Assembly: GCF_019805165.1 (NCBI RefSeq)
Contig: NZ_RWIJ01000002.1
Span: 62,001 to 126,000 of the forward strand
Length of the DNA stretch: 64,000 bases
Origin: Azospirillum sp. 412522
GTDB taxonomy: Bacteria > Pseudomonadota > Alphaproteobacteria > Azospirillales > Azospirillaceae
Direction of reading: 5' to 3'
In this document: one piece after another, positions 1 through 7,060 of the stretch
Position numbering within the stretch: the stretch's first letter is position 1
Layout of the letters: every line of letters starts with the position of its first letter
The notes under the pieces: generated by a model
Databases searched by the model: none
What the model was told of the DNA's origin: nothing
The model's input: only the letters and a program-made list of their open reading frames with translations
Position numbers and translations under genes: made by a program

Positions 1-77
1 TGAGGCCGGGCCCCTAAGAGGCGGTTTCGGGGCACTCTCCTTCGCCGATGGCGCTGCCGGAAACCGCATCAGTGCAT

Positions 78-90
78 TTCTGGAAACCGC
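78..90. repeat. Left copy of 13-base direct repeat TTCTGGAAACCGC
   Basis: TTCTGGAAACCGC occurs here and again at 4382-4394, on either side of the lower-GC cassette with the TonB receptor, AraC regulator and two small genes. The match is exact over 13 bases and does not extend. It could be a target duplication or att-like remnant, or chance. No integrase or transposase is visible nearby. The first 200 bases hold no convincing gene. Confidence 0.35.
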
Positions 91-208
91 TTCCAAAGGA
101 TATCCGGCCGGCAGCGGCTGGGCTGGGAGGCCGCAGTTTGGCCGGATTGACCTATCAATTGGCGAGGCCGCGAGAGCGTGTTTTGGAGAATCCGGTTTAT
201 TCTAACGC

Positions 209-229
209 TAATGCGGATCATTCGCATTA
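209..229. promoter_or_regulatory. Fur-like iron box upstream of the TonB receptor
   Basis: The sequence has arms TAATGCG and CGCATTA around a 7-base centre and is symmetric at nearly every position. It resembles Fur boxes that contain GCGAATNATTCGC-type cores. It lies about 33 bases before the chosen start of the TonB receptor, a normal place for iron-dependent repression. The link to Fur is inferred from the sequence and the target gene. Confidence 0.55.
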
Positions 230-261
230 AGCCGCCGCAGATTATCGCATTGGAACGACAA

Positions 262-2445
262 ATGAACCGCTCGAACACCCACAAGCTGCCGGTCAAGCTG
301 TTGGCCAAGCTGCCGACGAGTCCGATATATCTGCTCGCGACGTTTCTCGCTTCGGGATGGGCCTGTGTCGCAGAAGCGCAAACGGCGCCAGCACAGGCAA
401 AGCCCGCACAAACGAATGCCCAGTCGGACGCTCTGGTCCTCGACCCTGTCGAGGTGACGGCCAGAAAGACCAAGGAGGACCTGAAGAATGTCCCTGAAAG
501 CATCACCGTCGTTCCCCCGGAAAGCTTGAGGGCGGCACCCTTCGATCCCGGCGCAGGCATTGCCCGCAATGCGCCGAACGTGCAGTGGATCAACAGATCC
601 ACTGGCTCGCAGTTCTTCTCGATTCGCGGCGTGAGTTCGCTCGGAACGCCCGTCAACTTTTCCGATGGCACGATCGCCTTCAATATCGACGGCGTGCCGA
701 ACAGCATGATGAGCGCGTCCAACATTCTCCTCGATGTCAATCGCGTCGAGGTCATGCGCGGCCCGCAGGGTACGCTCTGGGGCAGCAATGCCCTCGGCGG
801 CGCCATCAACGTCGTTACCAATCAGCCGGACGGGACGCGCGATATCCATGCCACCGGCGAGATCGGCTCGAACGGCTATCGCATGGGCGAGATGGTTCTG
901 GGCGGCAATATCATCGCCGATGCGCTCGATGGACGCATGGCCGTCCGTTTCGGCCACCAGGACGGCGACGTCCGCAGCTTGTACACCAACGACCTCGGCG
1001 AGCGCGATGTCGCGGCATTTCGTGGCGGGCTGCGCTTCACCGGGATCGACAATACAACGGTCACGCTTACCGGCAGCTACCTCCGGGACGAAGGTAACGC
1101 ACCGTTCTATCTCCTGCGCAATGCGGCACGATTTCCAATCAGCGGAACCTTGACCGAACCGAGTTCGCTGACGACCCAAGGCGGCGCGACCTTGACGGTT
1201 GAACACGAATTCGACGCTTTCAGAGTCACCTCCGTCAGCGCCTATCAGCACAACAAGCTGGACAGCAAATCCGACAACACTGACAAGCTGCTCTACGACG
1301 CGCTTGGATTTCCAGCCTTCAGTTCCCGCGGTCAACTCGACGATCGAGAGAACATCTACAGCCAGGAGCTTCGGCTGAATTCGCTTGAAGGCGATCCGGT
1401 CCGATGGGTCGTCGGCGCCAGCGTCGCTCGCACCGAGGGGAGACGTGCGTGCATCAGCACGCAGTGCGCACCCCCGCCTTACTTCGATGCCGTTGCAATG
1501 AACACCGATCTCGACAGCACCAATCTCGGTGTGTTCGGCGACGTTTCGATCCCGCTCGCAGAGCGATGGGAGTTTTCGATCGGCGGTCGATTGACGCATG
1601 ACGACATCGAACTCAAGCGCAGGAACTCGCGGGACATCGCCGCCCTGACAGGCTCGAATTCGACCTCGCAAACCTATCCGACCGGCCGGACGGCGCTGGC
1701 TTACAAGTGGTCGGACGAGGTCCAGACCTATGTCTCGCTGGCGCGCGGACACGCCACCCGGGTCTATCCCTTGTTCGGCTATCCGGTGAATGGCGTGGTG
1801 GACGATCCATATCCGGCGGCGACCGGCTGGACCTATGAGGCCGGCATAAAGACAAGCCTGTTCGACGACCGCCTCAAGCTCGATGCCGGCGTCTTTCACA
1901 ACGACATCAAGAATGGCGTCCTTTCCTACCTCGATCCCGCGCTCGGAGCGTTCCGCACGACCTACCAGGATTACGAGACCACCGGCTTCGAGCTTCAGGG
2001 CCGTGCGCTCATCGCAGGCGGGCTGACCCTGACGGGCGGCCTCGGCTACACTCGCAGCAAGCTGGGAGCCAATGGCGCCAGCACCAACACCGTCGCCGGG
2101 AACGGGGTGCCCAACGCGCCGGAATGGACCGCCGCCACGGGACTGCAATACGACACCCCGGCCGGCGTGCTCGCTCTTCCGGGCCGTTGGTCCTTCGGGG
2201 TGCAGTACCAGTTCACCGGGAGCCGTCCAGCCGATGTGGACAATTCGTTCGACCTGAAGCCCTACCACATCGTCGATGCGCGGGTCGGGTGGAGCAACGA
2301 TGCCAACGATCTGGAAATCTATGCCTTCGGGCGCAATCTCCTCGACCAACGTGCCGAAACGTTCGGGGCGCGCTTTATCGGCGTCGAGACCGTCGCGGCC
2401 GGACCGGGCCGCATCGTCGGACTCGGTATGACCAAGAGCTTTTGA
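262..2445 (+). CDS. TonB-dependent outer-membrane receptor, likely siderophore/iron uptake
   Basis: Outer-membrane active importer energised by TonB-ExbBD. From the chosen ATG (GGAA a few bases upstream) the protein has 727 residues. Residues 1-39 look like a signal peptide ending in A-E-A. A TonB-box-like DPVEVTAR lies at 61-68, a plug domain at about 75-190 (with MRGPQGTLWGSNALGG and an IRGV motif), then a beta-barrel rich in alternating aromatics to a C-terminal phenylalanine. Two cysteines in GRRACISTQC may form a loop disulfide. An in-frame start 28 codons upstream overlaps the Fur-like box and is less likely. The Fur-like box and convergent AraC gene point to iron or siderophore substrates, but the ligand cannot be read. 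Base composition is lower in GC than the rest of the window. Confidence 0.88.
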   Translation: MNRSNTHKLPVKLLAKLPTSPIYLLATFLASGWACVAEAQTAPAQAKPAQTNAQSDALVLDPVEVTARKTKEDLKNVPESITVVPPESLRAAPFDPGAGIARNAPNVQWINRSTGSQFFSIRGVSSLGTPVNFSDGTIAFNIDGVPNSMMSASNILLDVNRVEVMRGPQGTLWGSNALGGAINVVTNQPDGTRDIHATGEIGSNGYRMGEMVLGGNIIADALDGRMAVRFGHQDGDVRSLYTNDLGERDVAAFRGGLRFTGIDNTTVTLTGSYLRDEGNAPFYLLRNAARFPISGTLTEPSSLTTQGGATLTVEHEFDAFRVTSVSAYQHNKLDSKSDNTDKLLYDALGFPAFSSRGQLDDRENIYSQELRLNSLEGDPVRWVVGASVARTEGRRACISTQCAPPPYFDAVAMNTDLDSTNLGVFGDVSIPLAERWEFSIGGRLTHDDIELKRRNSRDIAALTGSNSTSQTYPTGRTALAYKWSDEVQTYVSLARGHATRVYPLFGYPVNGVVDDPYPAATGWTYEAGIKTSLFDDRLKLDAGVFHNDIKNGVLSYLDPALGAFRTTYQDYETTGFELQGRALIAGGLTLTGGLGYTRSKLGANGASTNTVAGNGVPNAPEWTAATGLQYDTPAGVLALPGRWSFGVQYQFTGSRPADVDNSFDLKPYHIVDARVGWSNDANDLEIYAFGRNLLDQRAETFGARFIGVETVAAGPGRIVGLGMTKSF

Positions 2446-2496
2446 TCGTGAGCAGGTCGCGTATCGGTACGGCCAGCCGTGCCGGAGCAACCCTTC

Positions 2497-3333
2497 TCAT
2501 CCCCTGTCATGATCGCCCCCGCCATGATCGCGAGGCGCAGGACCCGGTCGCTCCGAGAGGTAACGGGCCGGCGGTTTGCCGACCATCTTTCGGAACATGG
2601 TCACGAAACCGCTGGCGCTTTCATAGCCGAGATCCATCGCGACGGCTTGCACGGTCTGGCCGGTGCTCAGATGCCGCAAGGCGAGGACGACATGCAACTG
2701 CCGGCGCCAGCGGCCGAAACTCATGCCGACCTCCTCCGCCAGCATGCGGCTCAGGCTGCGTTCGCTGAGCGCGACCCGGGACGCCCACTCCGCGACGGAG
2801 GCACGATCCGCAGGCGCCGCGATCAACAGGTCGGTGAGCTTCTTCAGGCGCGGATCGCTGGGGATCGGGAGGCGGAGGTCTTCGACCGGAGCCACAGCCA
2901 GCTCGTCGAAGATAACGGACACGATTCTGCCGTCCGGACCATCGACGTCATAGCGTTCCGGCATCTCGTTGGCCCGCATCAGCAGGTGACGGAGCAGGTC
3001 CGATACCGTGAGCGTGCAACATTTGTCCGGCAGGCTGGGCGCGTCGGGAGGCTCGATGAAGAGGGACATGCACTCCACCACGCCCGAGCCGAAAACCGTA
3101 TGGGGCAGTCCGCCGGGAATCCATACGGCGCATTGCGGCGGCACGACCCAGACCGCGTCCTCAACCTCGCAGTTGATGATCCCGCGGAGCGTGAAGACCA
3201 GTTGGGCCTTCTGATGCGCGTGCCGCGGCGACTGCTCCAGGGTCTTGAGACTGGCGACAGTATTGGTGGCGACGAGAGCGCGGGGAATCCCGTCGACATA
3301 AGAGAGCCAGTCGCTCCGGACATCCAAATACAT
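2497..3333 (-). CDS. AraC-family transcriptional regulator
   Basis: A 278-residue regulator with an N-terminal cupin-like sensor (about 1-130) and a C-terminal AraC double helix-turn-helix (about 170-265). The second helix-turn-helix carries the typical AVAMDLGYESASGFVTMFRK pattern and a following P-A-R-Y. The cupin half has the H-x-H-x-x-x-Q-like stretch near residue 40 seen in cupin AraC proteins. It is convergent with the TonB receptor, 51 bases apart, and divergent from the two small genes at 3518-4350. It probably controls one or both of these neighbours. The stretch 3334-3517 is the divergent promoter region. The effector is unknown. Confidence 0.85.
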   Translation of the reverse strand: MYLDVRSDWLSYVDGIPRALVATNTVASLKTLEQSPRHAHQKAQLVFTLRGIINCEVEDAVWVVPPQCAVWIPGGLPHTVFGSGVVECMSLFIEPPDAPSLPDKCCTLTVSDLLRHLLMRANEMPERYDVDGPDGRIVSVIFDELAVAPVEDLRLPIPSDPRLKKLTDLLIAAPADRASVAEWASRVALSERSLSRMLAEEVGMSFGRWRRQLHVVLALRHLSTGQTVQAVAMDLGYESASGFVTMFRKMVGKPPARYLSERPGPAPRDHGGGDHDRG

Positions 3334-3517
3334 CGGGGCACCGCTCGGCTTTGTTCCACCTTGGCCGGATCAAAACATATATTGGTCGGCTTGCGCAATG
3401 ACGCCATGGGCCAAGTGAGCTATTGCTTCCGCAGTGAAAGGACATGCGGCGCGCTCATCCATCAAGGATGGCGACACGCAATGCCCGTAACGGGAAAATC
3501 CGAACAGGAGTGAGTCC

Positions 3518-3916
3518 ATGATCGAAACGAAATCAGTCAGACTCGCGCTAGCGTGGCTGGTCCCTGCGGCGGGGGCCGCGATCTTCATCACGTTCCAGTG
3601 CTTCTCCTATATGAACGAATACTTCAGAAGCGGCGGAACGATGCCGGCCATGACGTTCGATTCCACTATGCTGTGGAGCGCGTCGATCTTTTACGGCGCC
3701 TGGGTCGTTCCGGCGTTGCTGGCTCTTGCCGGACGGCGGTCTGCCGACTGGGCCATGCTCGCTTGCGGCGGACTCCTTTTCGCAACGAGTACGCTCGGCG
3801 GCGTATTCGATGGTTTGCGCGACGGCGGCCATCTCGTTGCCTTGGAACTGCTGGCCGTCACTCTTCCGGGCGCGGTCGCGACGATCATGTCGTGGCGGCA
3901 CATCCGCTCCACGTGA
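3518..3916 (+). CDS. Small multi-pass membrane protein of unknown function
   Basis: A 132-residue protein with about four hydrophobic segments (near 8-27, 48-68, 75-95 and 105-124), so probably an inner-membrane protein. AGGAG lies 7 bases before the ATG. I do not recognise the family. It is followed 29 bases later by another small unknown gene, and both are read away from the AraC regulator. Presumably the pair belongs to the same iron-linked cassette. Lower GC than the later part of the window. Confidence 0.7.
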   Translation: MIETKSVRLALAWLVPAAGAAIFITFQCFSYMNEYFRSGGTMPAMTFDSTMLWSASIFYGAWVVPALLALAGRRSADWAMLACGGLLFATSTLGGVFDGLRDGGHLVALELLAVTLPGAVATIMSWRHIRST

Positions 3917-3945
3917 CAGCATCCATCCCGCTCAGGAGACAAGAC

Positions 3946-4350
3946 ATGTCGTTTGACAGCACGTGCTTTCCATTGGTCTGGGTGACGTTTGAGCAAGGTC
4001 CGGAGCATGACCACGACAAGGATTTCCAAGCATTCGAGGCGAACCTGAGGCGGGGGGAGCCGTTCGTTCTGCTGACTGATTCCACGCCGGACGAGGACCA
4101 TGAGCACAGCCAGGAAGGAAAGAAGCGCAATGCGCTGTGGATGAAGAAACACAAGGCCGAATTGCGCAACCTCGTGCTGGCGATGATCGTGATCGAGCCG
4201 AGCGCTGCCAAGCGTCTGGCGTTCAAGGCTTTCGGTGTGGCCTTCGCCAAGTTCTGGGGCTTTCCGATGCGGATCGCCTCGTCCCGCGAGGAGGCCATGG
4301 AGATCGCCGGGACTCTGCTTTCGGTGCGCACCGGGTCCGCGGCTGTCTGA
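3946..4350 (+). CDS. Conserved-looking small cytosolic protein of unknown function
   Basis: A 134-residue soluble protein with no signal peptide or membrane segment. AGGAG precedes the ATG by 7 bases. The sequence alternates short strands and helices: an opening FPLVWVTFEQGP strand, an acidic/histidine-rich stretch (EDHEHSQE) near 50, a basic helix (KKHKAELRNL), then FGLP-like WGFPMRIASS and a final helix. The arrangement is reminiscent of small STAS or SpoIIAA-like folds, but this is only an impression. It is probably co-transcribed with the membrane protein upstream. No function is assigned. Confidence 0.65.
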   Translation: MSFDSTCFPLVWVTFEQGPEHDHDKDFQAFEANLRRGEPFVLLTDSTPDEDHEHSQEGKKRNALWMKKHKAELRNLVLAMIVIEPSAAKRLAFKAFGVAFAKFWGFPMRIASSREEAMEIAGTLLSVRTGSAAV

Positions 4351-4381
4351 CAAATGACGCTCCCCGATCCACGTCCGAGAG

Positions 4382-4394
4382 TTCTGGAAACCGC
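4382..4394. repeat. Right copy of 13-base direct repeat TTCTGGAAACCGC
   Basis: Exact second copy of the sequence at 78-90. It lies just after the last gene of the lower-GC cassette and before the GC-rich two-component genes. The pair may mark the ends of an inserted segment. Confidence 0.35.
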
Positions 4395-4458
4395 CTTTGG
4401 AGGGTGATCCACGGCCCAACCGATTCCGTGTGAACCGATCGCACTCTAAGCGAACCGG

Positions 4459-5100
4459 TCAAGCCTGCTCCCCGGGGATCAGCGCCAGTCGCGCCAGCTC
4501 GGCGACGGATCGGGTGCCCATCTTCTCCATCACCATCTGGCGATGGCCCTCGACGGTCTTGACCGAGATCGCCAGCGCCGTCGCGATCTCCTTGTTCTGC
4601 CGGCCGTCGAGGACCAGGGCCAGCACCTCGCGTTCGCGACGGCTCAACTGGGCCAGCCGGGCCTCCACCGCGGCGCGCCCGGCGCTGCGCGCCAGCACCT
4701 CGCGGCTCTTGCGGGTGGCGGCATTGATGGCGTCGAGCAACGCCTGATCCTTGCAGGGCTTCTCGATGAAATCCTCGGCGCCGCCCTTCAGCGCGGCGAC
4801 GGCCAGCGGCACGTCGCCATGGCCGGTGACCATGATCACCGGACGCTTGCACCCGCGCTCCTTCAGATGGCGCAGCAGTTCGATCCCGCTCATGCCGGGC
4901 ATGCGGACGTCGAGCAGGATGCAGCCGGGCCGCAGCGGCGGGCGCAGGTGCGGGGAGGCGAGAAAGGCTTCGGCCGACGCGTAGCTCTCGCAGGCGATCC
5001 CGACCGAGGCCAGCAGATACCGGACCGAATTGCGCATCGCCTCGTCATCGTCCACCACCAGGACCAGGGGGGGCAGGACCAAGGAAGTGTCGTCGGTCAT
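4459..5100 (-). CDS. FixJ/LuxR-type response regulator (TtrR-like)
   Basis: A 213-residue response regulator. The receiver domain (about 10-130) has the acidic cluster VVDDDE at 15-20, the phospho-acceptor Asp64 in LLDVRMPGMSG and the conserved lysine in EKP. A LuxR/GerE helix-turn-helix fills about 145-205 (LSRREREVLALVLDGRQNKEIA, then SVKTVEGHR). It overlaps the upstream kinase gene by 4 bases (ATGA), so the two are translationally coupled. The combination of a FixJ-type regulator and a PhnD-domain kinase matches TtrS/TtrR of tetrathionate sensing, but no target operon is present here. Confidence 0.85.
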   Translation of the reverse strand: MTDDTSLVLPPLVLVVDDDEAMRNSVRYLLASVGIACESYASAEAFLASPHLRPPLRPGCILLDVRMPGMSGIELLRHLKERGCKRPVIMVTGHGDVPLAVAALKGGAEDFIEKPCKDQALLDAINAATRKSREVLARSAGRAAVEARLAQLSRREREVLALVLDGRQNKEIATALAISVKTVEGHRQMVMEKMGTRSVAELARLALIPGEQA

Positions 5101-6932
5101 TTGCTTGTCTCCTGGACGGCCGAGGGGGCGGACGAGGGGGCGGGCGATGCGGAAACGGCTTCCCCCGGGGCGGGCGGCAGGGTGAAGCGGACGGCCAGCC
5201 CGTGCGGAATGCCGGGCACCGCCCAGATGCGGCCGCCATGCCGTTCGACGATGGTGCGGCAGATCGACAGGCCGAGGCCGAGGCCGCCCGGCTTCGTGGT
5301 GAAGAAGGGCTCGAACATCCGCTGCCTCGCTTCCTCCGTCGCGCCGAGGCCGGAATCGCGTACCTCGACCATCGCCATGCCGGCGGACAGGGCGGTCCGC
5401 ACGGCGATCCCGCCGCCCCCATCGTTGCCGCTCCGGGTCGCCTCGACGGCGTTCTGGAGAAGGTTCAGCAACACCTGCTGAAGCTCGACCTTGTCGGCCT
5501 TGACCGGCGGAAGCCCGTCGCCCGGCTCCGCCGTGATGGACAGGCCGGAGTCCGGCGGCGCACCGAACAGCGACAGCGTCTCCTCGACGACGGCGTTAAC
5601 CGACAGGGTGGAACGCTGGGCGTCGCGGCGGCTGACGAAGCCGCGGGTGCGCTGGATGATCGCGGCGGCCCGCTCGGCCTGCTCCGCCACCGAACGGGCG
5701 CCGGCGCGCAGCATCCCGAGGTCGGGGGCCGGCGCGTCGAGGATGCGGGTCATGCCGCCGGCGAAATTGCCGATGGCCGCCAGCGGCTGGTTCAGCTCAT
5801 GGGCGATGTTGCTGGCCATCTCGCCGACGATGCCGAGGCGGGAGAGCTGGTCGCGCTCCTCGCGCAGGCGGAGCGCGATGGCTTCGGCGCGTTCGCGCTC
5901 GGCGATCTCGCGGACCAGTTCGGCAGTGCGGCGGCGGACGAGGACCTCGACCCGGGCGGCGTGGACGATCCACCACAGCACCGCCGCCGCGCCGACCACC
6001 AGCCAGTGCCAGTTCCGGCGCAGAACCTCCTCCAGCGTCGGCGGAGTCTTCGGGTAGGGGCCGATGTGCAGCTTGCGGAACAGCTCATGCACCGAGGTGT
6101 AGTCGAGCGAGGCGGTCCAGCTCGGTCCATCCGCCGCCAGCCCGTCCGCCGCCGGCATGGTCAGCAGCGCCGCGGCGACCCGGCGGGCCAGATCGCGCGG
6201 GGTGTGCGCCAGCCGGGCGAAGGGCCAGTCGGGATAGAGCCTGGACGAAACCCGGCAGGGCAGGTCCGCCGGCAGCTTCTCGCCGACCACGGCGAACTCG
6301 TCCGCCGCGACGCGGCCCCGCGCCGTCATCTCCTCCAGCAGGCAGGCGCGCAGAACGCCGGCGTCGGCGCTGCCGCCGCGCACCGCGTCCACCACGCTCT
6401 CCATCGGAAAGCCGGTCGTCGCCAGCTCCGCCAGATCGGTGAAGGGACGGACGCCGGCCTCCTCCATCTCGCGCCAGGCGATCTGGAAGCCGCCGAAGGC
6501 GTCGGTCGAGACCACCGCCAGCCGCTTGCCCTTCAGGTCGGCGAGGCCGGGAATGTCCGTCCGGTCGGCGCGGCGGATGACGGTCGAGCCGACGGCGGCG
6601 ATGGGAACGTCCGGCGAGCCGGATTCCAGCGTCGCGATGCGCGTCACCGCGAAGCGCGCCTCAAGCGTGACGTAGCTGCCGGGGTTGGTGATGACGAAAT
6701 CGACCTGCCGGTCGGCGACGGCCAGCACCATGCCGGCAAGGTCGAGCGGCTGCATGACGAAGCGGTGGCCGGGGATCGCGCGGTCGAGATAGGCGAAGGT
6801 CGGCTCCCAGTCGCGGGCCGCCCGCTCCGACCCGCGATAGGCGAGCACGCCGACGCGCACCGTCTCCGGCTCGGCCCTCGCCGGAGACGTGCACATCAGG
6901 ACGATACATGAAACAATCAGCCATGCCCGCAT
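5097..6932 (-). CDS. Sensor histidine kinase with PhnD-like periplasmic domain (TtrS-like)
   Basis: A 611-residue membrane kinase. Residues 1-20 form a signal peptide ending ARA. About 24-285 is a PhnD/phosphonate-binding-type periplasmic domain (VRVGVLAYRG at its start, VDFVITNPGSY near 80). One membrane segment lies at about 308-325, then a coiled linker, a HisKA domain with His378 (NIAHELNQPLAAIGN) and a HATPase_c domain ending with GLGLGLSICRTIVERHGG. Salmonella TtrS is similar in length and architecture. The ligand could be tetrathionate or another anion. It sits upstream of its FixJ-type partner with a 4-base overlap. Confidence 0.85.
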   Translation of the reverse strand: MRAWLIVSCIVLMCTSPARAEPETVRVGVLAYRGSERAARDWEPTFAYLDRAIPGHRFVMQPLDLAGMVLAVADRQVDFVITNPGSYVTLEARFAVTRIATLESGSPDVPIAAVGSTVIRRADRTDIPGLADLKGKRLAVVSTDAFGGFQIAWREMEEAGVRPFTDLAELATTGFPMESVVDAVRGGSADAGVLRACLLEEMTARGRVAADEFAVVGEKLPADLPCRVSSRLYPDWPFARLAHTPRDLARRVAAALLTMPAADGLAADGPSWTASLDYTSVHELFRKLHIGPYPKTPPTLEEVLRRNWHWLVVGAAAVLWWIVHAARVEVLVRRRTAELVREIAERERAEAIALRLREERDQLSRLGIVGEMASNIAHELNQPLAAIGNFAGGMTRILDAPAPDLGMLRAGARSVAEQAERAAAIIQRTRGFVSRRDAQRSTLSVNAVVEETLSLFGAPPDSGLSITAEPGDGLPPVKADKVELQQVLLNLLQNAVEATRSGNDGGGGIAVRTALSAGMAMVEVRDSGLGATEEARQRMFEPFFTTKPGGLGLGLSICRTIVERHGGRIWAVPGIPHGLAVRFTLPPAPGEAVSASPAPSSAPSAVQETSK

Positions 6933-7027
6933 AGCGGCAGCATAGCCCGATGGATCGGCGATGGGCTACGGCGTCGTGCCCTGGAGCTGTCTTCCGGGCG
7001 TGGGAGCCGCCGTGCCAGTCGGCGCGG

Positions 7028-7060
7028 ATACCAGCGGTCATCATCAATGACCGCTGGTAT
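7028..7060 (-). terminator. Perfect 14-bp hairpin at the end of the chemoreceptor gene
   Basis: Arms ATACCAGCGGTCAT and ATGACCGCTGGTAT are perfectly complementary around a 5-base loop. The hairpin starts at the stop codon of the chemoreceptor gene. It lacks a clear T-tract in either direction, so it may protect the 3' end or act with Rho rather than be a classic terminator. Confidence 0.5.

Noticed and set aside
48..230. Short open frame before the TonB receptor
   Set aside because: It crosses the Fur-like box, has no ribosome-binding site and no family features.
208..2490. Long open frame antisense to the TonB receptor
   Set aside because: High-GC DNA gives long antisense frames; the translation is rich in R, G and A without domain features, and the sense frame has a clear receptor.
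5202..6911. Plus-strand frame antisense to the TtrS-like kinase
   Set aside because: No start signal, low-complexity arginine/glycine-rich translation, and complete overlap with a well-supported kinase.
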